Part shown: positions 51,583 to 61,408 of the stretch, piece by piece
Layout of the letters: each line of letters begins with the position of its first letter
How positions within the stretch are numbered: position 1 is the first letter of the stretch
Assembly (NCBI RefSeq): GCF_000012745.1
Contig: NC_007404.1
Coordinates: 2,108,001 to 2,172,000 of the forward strand
Reading direction: 5' to 3'
From: Thiobacillus denitrificans ATCC 25259
GTDB taxonomy: Bacteria > Pseudomonadota > Gammaproteobacteria > Burkholderiales > Thiobacillaceae
DNA: 64,000 nucleotides
Made by a program: the position numbers and the translations under genes
Notes under the pieces: generated by a model
Told to the model about the DNA's origin: nothing
The model's input: only the letters and a program-made list of their open reading frames with translations
The model's database searches: none

Positions 51583-51698
51583 GCGAGAGCTTGGTTGCGC
51601 CCTTGCGGCAACAGCAACGAAGGACCCCCGAGCGCGCACGGGACGGGCGGTGCCTCGCAGATCCCCGGAGCGCGAGCGCATCGGCGGCGCACTGCCAC

Positions 51699-52019
51699 TC
51701 AGTCCTCATCCTTCGGCCGCCTCATTGGCAACACGTTGGCAGGCGCTTTAGCGGGCGCAAACTTGCCGCCAGCAGAAGCTTTCGTCGCGCTATCGGCTGC
51801 CGATTCCTTTTTGCCGCTCTCGCCCTTCTTCGGGTAAACGTATGGCGCAGCTGCGATCGCGGCTTTTACCTGGGCGGCATTGGCGGCAATCTCGCCGGTC
51901 ATAACCCCCAGCAGGAATTCAAGCGGGTCGCGCTCAGTGGTTACGTACGGCGGCTTGGGCTTTCTCCCAGCGCCAGGGCGCGATCCACCCCATCCGTTGC
52001 CCTTCTTCTTGTCGACCAT
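51699..52019 (-). CDS. Terminase-small-subunit-like protein
   Basis: A 106-aa basic protein. GGSRPGAGRKPKPP near the N-terminus is the DNA-binding-like motif found in many phage terminase small subunits, and PLEFLLGVMTG followed by AAIAAAPYVYPKKGE matches a segment common in that group. The C-terminal third is low-complexity Lys/Ala/Ser. I chose ATG 52019, with AAAGGTG upstream, over GTG 52028. It is the last gene of the element. No large terminase subunit is present, so if functional it would have to redirect a helper phage's packaging. The assignment is by motif only. Confidence 0.6.
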   Translation of the reverse strand: MVDKKKGNGWGGSRPGAGRKPKPPYVTTERDPLEFLLGVMTGEIAANAAQVKAAIAAAPYVYPKKGESGKKESAADSATKASAGGKFAPAKAPANVLPMRRPKDED

Positions 52020-52178
52020 AGCAGTCACCTTTCAACTTGATTTCAGGCTCAAAGGGGGATTTTTTCCCCGCATGCGAGGGCACGCGGTCTAGAGGCCGAA
52101 AACCCCCAGAGATTCGACCCCCCCTACCCCCCTCCCATGCCTACCCCACCACAAGGGCGGGGCTTGGCATGGCTGCAC

Positions 52179-52385
52179 TCATCGCCTTCGAGTCTGTGCG
52201 TCGGCAAGGTCGAGCTTGGCGCGCAATACGCCGGGCTGTGTATCCGCGCGCTGGATTGGCCTGAGCTGCTGTCTCTCCCATTCGGCGTAGGTCATGCGCC
52301 TTTCCCCAAGCCATTCCTGGAACGGCTTGAAGTTCCGCAGATCAGTGGCCCTCGGGCCGGCGTGATCGTCTGCTCTTTCCTTCAT
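52179..52385 (-). CDS. Small hypothetical protein of the element
   Basis: A 68-aa charged protein with no recognised domain (contains FKPFQEWLGERRMTYAEWERQ). It is supported as a real gene by a strong ribosome-binding site, GGAGGAG, 7 bases before the ATG, and by its direction and spacing in the element. Confidence 0.6.
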   Translation of the reverse strand: MKERADDHAGPRATDLRNFKPFQEWLGERRMTYAEWERQQLRPIQRADTQPGVLRAKLDLADAQTRRR

Positions 52386-52410
52386 GGTGTTCTCCTCCGG
52401 TGATGAGTGG

Positions 52411-53103
52411 TTAAGCGGTTGCGTGAAGCCAGCCGTCCGGGTCGACCTGCCGTTTCTGGACTGTCGGCGCCGGATCCTGGCTCGGCACGCGGCCGCGCAG
52501 GTGTTCCGGCAGTTCGGACTTCTTGAGGTAGCCTATCTTCGCGCACTCGATCAGGTAGTACGCCGAGCCGCTGTATTCATCGCGCAACAGCCCGAGATTG
52601 CCGACCATCATGGGTGTCAGCCCATGCAGGCCGGTGCCATGAAAAATCTCTTCGCGCAGATCACGCTCGGCCATAAGCGCCGCGTCCAGGTCGATCAGGC
52701 GTGTCGCGATTTCCCGGACAAGCCCGACGTGTTTCGGTGCCAGGTCTCGGCAGATTTTTGCGTGCAGTTCGCCGCGAAGCTGTTCGACAACTTGGCGCTG
52801 CAATTCGATAGCGCGGTGCAGGGCCGGGCGCTTGAGTTGAGCGGCCTCGATGTCTGCCCGGATGCGCGCGGCCTCGACACTGGCATTGAGCGCCGCGTCA
52901 GGCTGCCCGGCAAGCATGGCGTGCGCCTGTTCCTCGATCCTGTTGCGCCGGGCCGCAGATGCCGCAGAGAGGGCCGATAGATTCTCATCGATCTGCTTTT
53001 CGACAGCCATCAAGTCGGCTTTCAATTTCTCGAGAAGCGCGGTTGCCGAAGAGAATCGCGGGTCATCGTTCAGGTTGGTGCTTTTCTGTTGCGTGGATGT
53101 CAT
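52411..53103 (-). CDS. Hypothetical coiled-coil protein of the element
   Basis: A 230-aa soluble protein. Residues about 20-140 are rich in Ala, Leu, Glu and Arg with heptad character, suggesting a coiled coil; the C-terminal half has DEYSGSAYYLIECAKIGYL. No catalytic motif is recognised. ATG 53103 has AAAGGAG upstream; the frame's extension to 53289 overlaps the previous gene and is unlikely. It overlaps the upstream small gene by 4 bases. Confidence 0.65.
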   Translation of the reverse strand: MTSTQQKSTNLNDDPRFSSATALLEKLKADLMAVEKQIDENLSALSAASAARRNRIEEQAHAMLAGQPDAALNASVEAARIRADIEAAQLKRPALHRAIELQRQVVEQLRGELHAKICRDLAPKHVGLVREIATRLIDLDAALMAERDLREEIFHGTGLHGLTPMMVGNLGLLRDEYSGSAYYLIECAKIGYLKKSELPEHLRGRVPSQDPAPTVQKRQVDPDGWLHATA

Positions 53104-53345
53104 GTGCTGCTCCTTTGGCGGGTTGGTTGGATTTCCGGCATTGCAGCTGCCGAATGGCTGTTGTGCTGTCTGGCGTGCCGACGCAACGCCCACAGCAGGT
53201 TCAACAGGTCGAGCGGGTGAGTGATCTCCAGCGCCTTCGCGGCCTCGAGTGCGGCAGCTTCCGGGCCCATGCCCGGGCGCCAGTAGCACCAGGGCGGAAC
53301 AGCATCGATGCGGCCTAGGGAGGTGCCATGAATGCGCTTAGTCAT
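53100..53345 (-). CDS. Small hypothetical protein downstream of the helicase
   Basis: An 81-aa protein, MTKRIHGTSLGRIDAVPPWC at its start, with a Leu/Ala-rich middle (HPLDLLNLLWALRRHARQ). ATG 53345 overlaps the helicase stop by 8 bases, and its own stop overlaps the next gene, so it is translationally linked. No function is recognised. Confidence 0.55.
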   Translation of the reverse strand: MTKRIHGTSLGRIDAVPPWCYWRPGMGPEAAALEAAKALEITHPLDLLNLLWALRRHARQHNSHSAAAMPEIQPTRQRSST

Positions 53346-54738
53346 CGAAGCCCCCCTTACGCCGGGTAGGACGTGGATTGCTAGCCGTATAGGCGTGGGC
53401 CTTCGCCTCCCGCAGTGCGTCATGATCGACGTCGTGGAATCGTGAGAACTCGCCCTCAAAGCACAGCGTGACGGTGCCGAGCGGCCCCATGCGCTGCTTG
53501 CGGATCAGCACCTCGGCGAGTCCCGTGTGCGGGCTGTCGGCGTCGTAGTAGTCGGGGCGGTGCACCATCAGCACAACGTCGGCGTCCTGTTCGATCGCGC
53601 CAGATTCGCGCAGGTCGGAGAGCACCGGGCGCTTGTCGGTGCGCTGCTCGAGCCCGCGGTTCAGCTGCGACAGCAGGACGACAGGGGCCCCCAGCTCACG
53701 GGCCATCAGCTTGAGCGCGCGAGTCAGTCCCCCGAGCTGTTCGCTCCGGGTGTTGCCATCGCCGGCCATCAGCTGCAGGTAGTCGATCACCACCAAATCG
53801 AGCCGGCCATAGCGGTGTTTGACCTTGCGCGCCTTGGCACGCATCCGGGCGGGCGAGGTCGACGGTGTGTCATCGATCACCAGGCGCTTGCCCTGCAAGC
53901 GTTTGTGCGCAACCAACAGGCGTTCGAAATCTTCCTGACGCATGTCGCCGTTGCGAACGGCTGTGGTCGAGATCCCGCCGAAGCGGCAGACCGACCGCTC
54001 GACCAGTTGGCGGGCGCCCATCTCCAGGGAGAAGACCAAGGCCACGCCGCCATCGGCCGCGACGTTCTCGGCGATGTTCACCGCCAATGTGGTTTTGCCC
54101 ATGCTTGGGCGTCCGGCCACGATGACCAGGTCGCCCGGCTGCAGGCCGCAGGTTAGGCGGTCGAGATCGCCATAGCCCGAGGCGACGCCGGAAAACTCGC
54201 CGGCTTTGTGGAAGCGTTCGTCGATACTCCGCAGCACGGCCGGCAGCAGATCGTCGACCGCTTGCGGCTCGCTGCCGGCGCTGCGCCCTTCGGTGAGTGC
54301 CATCACCAGCGCCTGGGCTTCCTGGATGGCATCGCCGGCATCACCGCCATCGGTGCTCGCCATGCCGGCGATGCGGTGACCAGCTGCGAGCAGATCGCGC
54401 CGGGCCCGCTTCTCCGTCACGATTCCGGCATAACGGACAATGTTGGCCGCTGAGGGCGTTTGCGTGGACAAGGTGGCCACGTATCCCAACCCGACCTTTT
54501 GCGCTTCACCACGGGCCTCTATTCGAGCCGCAAGGGTAACAACGTCAACCGGTTCGCCGCGCTCGAACATGTCGCGCATGGTTTCAAACATGAGGCGATG
54601 GTCGGCGAGGTAGAAATCCGCCGGCGTCAGCAGGTCGGCGATGCGGTCCCATGCGCCGTTGTCGAGCAGCAGACCGCCGAGCACTGCCTGTTCGGCGTCG
54701 ACGGAGTGCGGAGGCTGGTTGAGGTCATGGGCGTTCAT
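53338..54738 (-). CDS. DnaB-like replicative helicase of the element
   Basis: A 466-aa DnaB-family helicase. The N-terminal domain (about residues 10-110) starts PPHSVDAEQAVLGGLLLDN, and the RecA-like ATPase (about 185-450) has Walker A GRPSMGKTTLAVNIA, Walker B VVIDYLQLM and the arginine-finger region ESGAIEQDADVV. ATG 54738 overlaps the initiator stop by ATGA. Its place inside the att repeats, next to an O-like initiator, marks it as the element's own helicase, analogous to P22 gene 12, rather than the host dnaB. Confidence 0.88.
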   Translation of the reverse strand: MNAHDLNQPPHSVDAEQAVLGGLLLDNGAWDRIADLLTPADFYLADHRLMFETMRDMFERGEPVDVVTLAARIEARGEAQKVGLGYVATLSTQTPSAANIVRYAGIVTEKRARRDLLAAGHRIAGMASTDGGDAGDAIQEAQALVMALTEGRSAGSEPQAVDDLLPAVLRSIDERFHKAGEFSGVASGYGDLDRLTCGLQPGDLVIVAGRPSMGKTTLAVNIAENVAADGGVALVFSLEMGARQLVERSVCRFGGISTTAVRNGDMRQEDFERLLVAHKRLQGKRLVIDDTPSTSPARMRAKARKVKHRYGRLDLVVIDYLQLMAGDGNTRSEQLGGLTRALKLMARELGAPVVLLSQLNRGLEQRTDKRPVLSDLRESGAIEQDADVVLMVHRPDYYDADSPHTGLAEVLIRKQRMGPLGTVTLCFEGEFSRFHDVDHDALREAKAHAYTASNPRPTRRKGGFDD

Positions 54739-55508
54739 GCCTGGCCCCCGTCGTGGTATCGGCCTTCGCGGACCTTGGCGAAGTTCTCGGGCCTCAGCAA
54801 CCACTCGAGCGAGGCAGTGAACGGCTTGCGGCTATCAGTCGCCACCCGTCCCGTCAGGAAGTCGGATTCGGCGACGTAGGCGAACAGCCGGCGCCACCAG
54901 TCCACAGTCTGGCGCTTCGGGTCTTCTCGCCATCTGGCCTGCAGGTGAGCGGCACGGGATTTCGTCCAGTCCCTGATCCGCGGAGAGGTCGGCAAGGCTT
55001 CGTGATAGGCCTCGATGATTTCCTGGTGCGGGCAGGGTGGGGTTTTCTTCTTGTCCTGCTCAGCTGGTGTTGCTGCGTCGGCATGCTTGCTGACAAGTAA
55101 CTCGTCAGAGTTACTACCACTGACGGTTCCTGATGGTTCTATGACGGTTTGGGTCGCATGGGTGCTACCCGTCTTGCCGCATCCATGCGACCCCTCTTGT
55201 GCATTGGCGCTACCCGTCGCATTGGCGCTACCCGTTAGCATCGAAAGATTGATGCGGTATTGGCGGGTTGATCCCGGCGCGCCGCCTGACTCGTTTCCGA
55301 TCACGGCGACGAATCCGCCTATGATCAGCTGGTGAACCACGCGCTGCGACTGAGAGCGTGAGAGACGTGTCTTCCGTGCAATCGCCGCCATGGACGGATA
55401 GCACCGGCCGTTGTCGTCGCTCCAGTCGGCCAAGGCCAGCAGCGCAAGCAGGTCAGAGCCCCCACCCGGATAAGACTCCCAGACTAGTGACATGACACGG
55501 ATGCTCAT
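54735..55508 (-). CDS. O-like replication initiator with helix-turn-helix domain
   Basis: A 257-aa protein. The N-terminal part (about residues 15-95) is a winged helix-turn-helix of the HTH_36 type (GRCYPSMAAIARKTRLSRSQ), as in phage replication initiators. The middle (about 95-150) is a low-complexity Ser/Gly/Thr/Ala linker encoded by the repeat cluster described at 55096-55235. The C-terminal part ends SLEWLLRPENFAKVREG, a segment seen in phage O/DnaC-like replication proteins. It directly precedes the helicase gene, fitting an initiator that loads it. Confidence 0.78.
   Translation of the reverse strand: MSIRVMSLVWESYPGGGSDLLALLALADWSDDNGRCYPSMAAIARKTRLSRSQSQRVVHQLIIGGFVAVIGNESGGAPGSTRQYRINLSMLTGSANATGSANAQEGSHGCGKTGSTHATQTVIEPSGTVSGSNSDELLVSKHADAATPAEQDKKKTPPCPHQEIIEAYHEALPTSPRIRDWTKSRAAHLQARWREDPKRQTVDWWRRLFAYVAESDFLTGRVATDSRKPFTASLEWLLRPENFAKVREGRYHDGGQA
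55096..55235. other. Candidate replication origin inside the initiator gene
   Basis: Within 140 bases: a 7-bp inverted repeat AGTAACT/AGTTACT (55096-55115); three 8-bp repeats TGACGGTT, TGATGGTT, TGACGGTT at 55121, 55131 and 55142; a 10-bp inverted repeat GGGTCGCATG/CATGCGACCC (55151-55160, 55184-55193); and three 17-bp iteron-like repeats ending GCTACCCGT at 55156, 55201 and 55219. It lies in the linker-coding part of the initiator gene, as the lambda and P22 origins do. Confidence 0.6.
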
Positions 55509-55705
55509 GACGACACCAACGCGCGCATGTCATCGATGTGCCGGCGTAGCCTCAGCCAGCGCAGGCAGACGATGCAGATCGTGGCGCGCGCCTGGCCTCG
55601 ATAGCACGTGCACGGGCGCTCATTGAGCATGCTAGATTTTTCGCTGCTGGTGTGTCTGAGGGTCGAACGGTTGCCGCCGTATGGGCCATTTTTGTTGGCG
55701 CGCAT
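55505..55705 (-). CDS. Small Cys-containing hypothetical protein
   Basis: A 66-aa basic protein with Cys pairs in RPCTCYRGQ and CIVCLRW, spaced as a possible small metal-binding knuckle. The ATG follows the AlpA-like gene's stop by one base and its stop overlaps the initiator start, so coupling supports a real gene. No further function is visible. Confidence 0.5.
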   Translation of the reverse strand: MRANKNGPYGGNRSTLRHTSSEKSSMLNERPCTCYRGQARATICIVCLRWLRLRRHIDDMRALVSS

Positions 55706-55706
55706 G

Positions 55707-55931
55707 TCAGGCGCCCATCTTGGCGATGGCCTGGCGCACTTCCCCCACGTTCCAACGGGTCGAGTTGCCGCCCAGCTTGCGCGGTTTCGGCAGTCTGCCG
55801 TCCTTTGCCCAGCGCCAGATCGTTGTTCCGGATGTCTGGAAAAGCGCCGCCAGGGTGGCGGACTGAACGAACGCGCTATCGGGCAGCGCGTCGAATGTGA
55901 TCAGTGCAGGGTCGTCGGTTTTGGTTGCCAT
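55707..55931 (-). CDS. AlpA-like small DNA-binding protein
   Basis: A 74-aa winged-helix protein of the MerR/AlpA excisionase type. TLAALFQTSGTTIWRWAKDG is the recognition helix region and LPKPRKLGGNSTRWNVGEVR the typical wing and end. AlpA proteins act as regulators or directionality factors for P4-family integrases; here it probably controls excision or the replication genes directly downstream. Confidence 0.82.
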   Translation of the reverse strand: MATKTDDPALITFDALPDSAFVQSATLAALFQTSGTTIWRWAKDGRLPKPRKLGGNSTRWNVGEVRQAIAKMGA

Positions 55932-55990
55932 GCGCGTTCCTTTTCAAGAAAGCCCGCCCCACGTCGGTGCGGTTCATGGCATAACTCTGG

Positions 55991-56548
55991 CTATCGCGGC
56001 TTTTTCTGTATTCCCGCGAGTTTTCTTGATTTGGCGATATTCCCCAAGCCCATGGTCACAGCCTCGTAATAGAGCCGTTCAGCACGGGTAGCCCCAAATC
56101 CTAACGAGCCCCCGAGCTCATCAAAAAGGCCTCGATCAATAGCCCTGTCTGGGTCTCGTTTGATGGTGTCACTTACCGCGCTCCAGACCTTGAAGCGACC
56201 AATCCTGTCCTGCTCCATGCGCGATAAATGTTTCCCCTTGGGATAAGGCGGGCCAAATGACTTCGGATCATCCCAACTATCGGCTCTGCAGTTCAACACT
56301 GCGTCATACTTTTGATTAAAAGCACATGCCAGCCAATCAGGAGCGACAAGCCCGTGTGTAACGCAACCGCGGATACACCCCAAAACCGCAAATCCATCGC
56401 CATTTATCACGGCCTGCTTCCACTCACTTATTCGACTTGCTGCACCCCATTGCATAACTGGCGAGCAAGGCCCGGACGTGCCTTCAGCCGATACCCTTTT
56501 CTCTTCCTCTTGCGCTTCCTCTAAGCTCGCCGTCCATGGATCAAACAT
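55991..56548 (-). CDS. Hypothetical protein of the element
   Basis: A 185-aa soluble protein with no recognised domain. Landmarks are MFDPWTASLEEAQEEE at the start, GCIRGCVTHGLVAPDWLACA and ERLYYEAVTMGLGNIA. ATG 56548 is chosen with AAGGGG 8 bases upstream, not the in-frame TTG at 56563. Codon use is less GC-rich at third positions than in host genes, consistent with acquired DNA. Its position before alpA suggests an early or regulatory role, but this is a guess. Confidence 0.65.
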   Translation of the reverse strand: MFDPWTASLEEAQEEEKRVSAEGTSGPCSPVMQWGAASRISEWKQAVINGDGFAVLGCIRGCVTHGLVAPDWLACAFNQKYDAVLNCRADSWDDPKSFGPPYPKGKHLSRMEQDRIGRFKVWSAVSDTIKRDPDRAIDRGLFDELGGSLGFGATRAERLYYEAVTMGLGNIAKSRKLAGIQKKPR

Positions 56549-56650
56549 CTTGCGCCCCTTCAAAGTGCGCCCTTCAAGAAGGTGCCACCCCAGGCGGTGA
56601 AGGTGTCCGCTTTTCGCCTGGCCAGGCTATGGGTGGCTGAACGGTTTCGC

Positions 56651-56812
56651 CTATCTGTCGGATCGCGGCGAGGAGGTTGGATTGCCGCACTCTTGAACCG
56701 CCATCAACAGCCGAGCGAACGCCTCGGCGCCGGACAGTGGCGGTTTGCCGGTCGACGTGACACGGATTTTTGCGGCGCGCCGACGGCGCGCCTTGGTCGT
56801 GGTTTTCTTCAT
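56651..56812 (-). CDS. Very small basic protein
   Basis: A 53-aa protein starting MKKTTTKARRRRAAKIRV, strongly basic, then GAEAFARLLMAVQECG. AAGGGG lies 10 bases before ATG 56812. The overlapping frame starting at 56906 looks like a shadow. It could bind nucleic acid; no family is recognised. Confidence 0.5.
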   Translation of the reverse strand: MKKTTTKARRRRAAKIRVTSTGKPPLSGAEAFARLLMAVQECGNPTSSPRSDR

Positions 56813-56823
56813 GTTTTCCCCTT

Positions 56824-57495
56824 TCACTGCAGAGAAAGCGAGGCCGCGCGACCGAGGCACAAAGGGGACCGATATGGGTCGAGCGGGAACGGAACAACAT
56901 TGTCACCGTGTTGAGCCAGCGCGCTGCCCTCGGCTGCCTTCGCGGCTTTGAGAACGCATGCCGGCGTGTGCTTGTCCCGTAGCTTCTGATCCATGACGAA
57001 GCGCTCAGCCTCGAGGAGGTGCTTCATTTCGTCGATCAACACAACGAACCGACTGGCCGCGTCATCGTTCAGCCGGTAGCCGCCTCGGTACCCGTCAACC
57101 ATCATGCTCTCCAGGCCCCAGAGGACGGCATCCGCATTTCCAAGCGCCTCCTCTCGGTATGCATCGACCGACACAGCCCATGAGGCCACAAAGGCATGGG
57201 CACGCTTGATTCTGTTTTCGCGAGCACGCTGTGCTTCGAGAAATGTCTTTTCTTCCTCGCTCCAGTCCCTCCACACGCTGAATGTCGTCTTGGAATTGCG
57301 GCGCATGATAATCGCGCGCCCGTGCGGGTCGGTCGTGCGGCAGACTGTCTTCTTCTCGCCGGGATCCCCGGGGAACGGTCCTTCGCGTGTGATGCCGTGG
57401 TGAATCAGCGCTTTCCGTGTCCCGCGGGCATAGTGGTGGTGCGGATGTTTCTCGCTCGTGATGCTAAGTGAACGGCTAGAATGACGTGCAGCCAT
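56824..57495 (-). CDS. Hypothetical protein of the element
   Basis: A 223-aa soluble protein. The N-terminal 60 residues are basic and His-rich (EKHPHHHYARGTRKALIHH); the middle has SVWRDWSEEEKTFLEAQRAR, probably helical, and the end is Pro-rich. No catalytic motif is seen. ATG 57495 has GAGGAG upstream. It is the first gene after the integrase in the direction away from the tRNA. Confidence 0.6.
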   Translation of the reverse strand: MAARHSSRSLSITSEKHPHHHYARGTRKALIHHGITREGPFPGDPGEKKTVCRTTDPHGRAIIMRRNSKTTFSVWRDWSEEEKTFLEAQRARENRIKRAHAFVASWAVSVDAYREEALGNADAVLWGLESMMVDGYRGGYRLNDDAASRFVVLIDEMKHLLEAERFVMDQKLRDKHTPACVLKAAKAAEGSALAQHGDNVVPFPLDPYRSPLCLGRAASLSLQ

Positions 57496-57532
57496 GATGC
57501 AATCTCCTCGATAGGTTGCGGTGTGGTCAGGA

Positions 57533-57560
57533 CTGGACGGGTGTTCGCGCACCCGTCCAG
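57533..57560. other. Perfect hairpin downstream of the integrase gene
   Basis: An 11-bp perfect stem CTGGACGGGTG/CACCCGTCCAG with a 6-base loop, 20 bases after the integrase stop. There is no T-run on either side, so it may be a weak terminator or an mRNA end stabiliser. Confidence 0.5.
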
Positions 57561-57579
57561 CCCGCTTTGCCTGAGGCCG

Positions 57580-58806
57580 TCAGGCGGCGGTTTTTCCACG
57601 TAGCGGGATCACGTCGGCCCCCGCTTTCAGCTTGTCCAAGTAATCGGCCCAGGCCTGCATCATTTTCCGACGCTCGCCCAGGTGCGCGGTACGGTTGTAG
57701 GCGCGGCCGTTCGGGTCTTTCACGGCATGCGCCAGCTGGTGTTCGATGAAGTCAGGCCGGAATCCGAGCTCTTCGTCGAGCAGCGTGCGCGCCACCGCGC
57801 GGAAGCCGTGGGCCGTCATTTCGTCCTTGGTGAAGCCGAGCCGGCGCAAGGCTCCGTTGACGGTGTTCTCGCTCATCGAGCGCGATCCGCCGCGTTCGGA
57901 GGGGAAGACGTAGCGCCCCCGGCCGGTGAGGTTGTGCAGCTCGCGCAGGATCGCCAGGGCCTGAGCGGACAGCGGGACGATGTGGTCGTTGTCCATCTTC
58001 ATCTTGCGGCCGGGGATGCTCCAGGTCCCGCCGTCGAGGTCGAACTCCTCCCACTCGGCATGCCTCAGCTCGCCGGGGCGCACGAAGGTCAGCGCGGAGA
58101 GTTTCAGGGCGCACAGAGTAACGAATCCGCCGGTGAACCCGTCTATTGCGCGCATGAGGCCGCCGACTGCCTGCGGGCTGGTGATGGCGGCGTGGTGTCG
58201 GGTTTCGCGCTGGGTGAGCACGAGGCTTAAATCGATGCTGGCCGACACGTCCCGGTCGACCATGCCGTGGCTATCGGCATAGCGCAGCGTGCGGCTGATG
58301 TAGTTGAACACCCGTCGGGCAATGTCGAGGGCCCCTCGCTGCTCGATGCGCCGGATCACCTCGAGCACGTCGGGCGCCTTAATCTCCGACACTGGCCGCG
58401 CCCCAATCCACGGGAAGACATCCTGTTCCAGTCGGGTGAGGGTCTTGTCGCGCGTCGTCTGTGCCTTGTCGGCGTAGGCCTTGGCAAACCATGAGCGCGC
58501 TACCGCCTCGAAACTGTTGGCCGCGCATTCGGCGGCACGTACCTTGGCGGCTCTCTTCAGCGCGCCAGGGTCAATGCCGTCCGCCCACTGCCGGCGCGCG
58601 TCGGCGTGCTTCTCTCGGGCGCGTCCCAGGCTCACATCGGGATAGGTGCCCAGAGCAAGGGTCTTGAACTTGCCGCCGAATCGGTAGTTGTAGCGCCAGT
58701 AACGCCCCGTCCCGGTGACAAGGAGGTACAGCCCGCCCCCGTCAGTGAGCTTGTAGGGTTTGACCGAGGGCTTGGCTTTCTTGATCGCGGTGTCGGTTAG
58801 TGGCAT
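57580..58806 (-). CDS. P4-type tyrosine integrase
   Basis: A 408-aa site-specific recombinase that integrates into tRNA 3' ends. The N-terminus MPLTDTAIKKAKPSVKPYKL is the DUF4102 arm-binding domain, followed by a core-binding domain and the catalytic domain with FVRPGELRHAEWEEF (Arg), HGFRAVARTLL (HxxR) and AYNRTAHLGERRKMM (Tyr). ATG 58806 is chosen because the family starts with MPLTD; the open frame to 59064 reads through the tRNA. It sits next to the tRNA target, as in P4-like elements. Confidence 0.93.
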   Translation of the reverse strand: MPLTDTAIKKAKPSVKPYKLTDGGGLYLLVTGTGRYWRYNYRFGGKFKTLALGTYPDVSLGRAREKHADARRQWADGIDPGALKRAAKVRAAECAANSFEAVARSWFAKAYADKAQTTRDKTLTRLEQDVFPWIGARPVSEIKAPDVLEVIRRIEQRGALDIARRVFNYISRTLRYADSHGMVDRDVSASIDLSLVLTQRETRHHAAITSPQAVGGLMRAIDGFTGGFVTLCALKLSALTFVRPGELRHAEWEEFDLDGGTWSIPGRKMKMDNDHIVPLSAQALAILRELHNLTGRGRYVFPSERGGSRSMSENTVNGALRRLGFTKDEMTAHGFRAVARTLLDEELGFRPDFIEHQLAHAVKDPNGRAYNRTAHLGERRKMMQAWADYLDKLKAGADVIPLRGKTAA

Positions 58807-58820
58807 GGGATACCGTTTCT

Positions 58821-58880
58821 GAGGGTATCGGCTTGGCGCGTTCGACATGTACCCGCCGCCGTACCCTCGTTCTGTGGGTA
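58821..58880 (+). repeat. TACCCTC-type repeats, candidate integrase arm sites (right)
   Basis: GAGGGTA at 58821, TACCCTC at 58862 and GTGGGTA at 58874, between the integrase start and the tRNA. They match the pair near 51564. Confidence 0.45.
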
Positions 58881-58983
58881 TTTCCATGCTATGCCATGCA
58901 ACTGCATGAGGCAACAAAAAACCCGCACTCCATTGCCATATGCGGGTTTGTGTTGCGTGTTGCTGCTGCTTGCTACGTCCACT

Positions 58984-61299
<2,316 letters not shown>

Positions 61300-61408
61300 C
61301 GGCCGTGGCCTGACAGAAATTCTTCCCCCGGGGTTTGTCAAGAATCGTCCCGGTGCTGCCGTTGACGCACCCACGACATAACGACAAACCACTCAGGGAG
61401 GAACAAAC

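Larger units (their letters stand above)
51374..51698. other. Region between kup and the first element gene
   Basis: No gene is seen. It contains the presumed kup promoter, the left att-like repeat and two TACCCTC repeats. On the minus strand it is also the 3' end of the element's gene array. Confidence 0.6.

Noticed and set aside
51374-51698. An insertion sequence at the kup junction
   Set aside because: No transposase frame and no terminal inverted repeats; the tRNA-end repeat explains the junction.
53338-54738. This dnaB being the chromosome's own replicative helicase gene
   Set aside because: It lies inside the att repeats, is coupled to a phage-type initiator, and has none of the usual host dnaB neighbours (rpsF, rplI).
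55201-55235. CRISPR-like repeats
   Set aside because: The repeats are 17 bp with 1-base spacing or irregular gaps and lie in a coding linker; there are no cas genes and no regular spacers anywhere in the window.
56574-56906. A 110-aa frame overlapping the 53-aa basic protein gene
   Set aside because: No ribosome-binding site and no sensible composition; the alternative frame with AAGGGG before its ATG is preferred.
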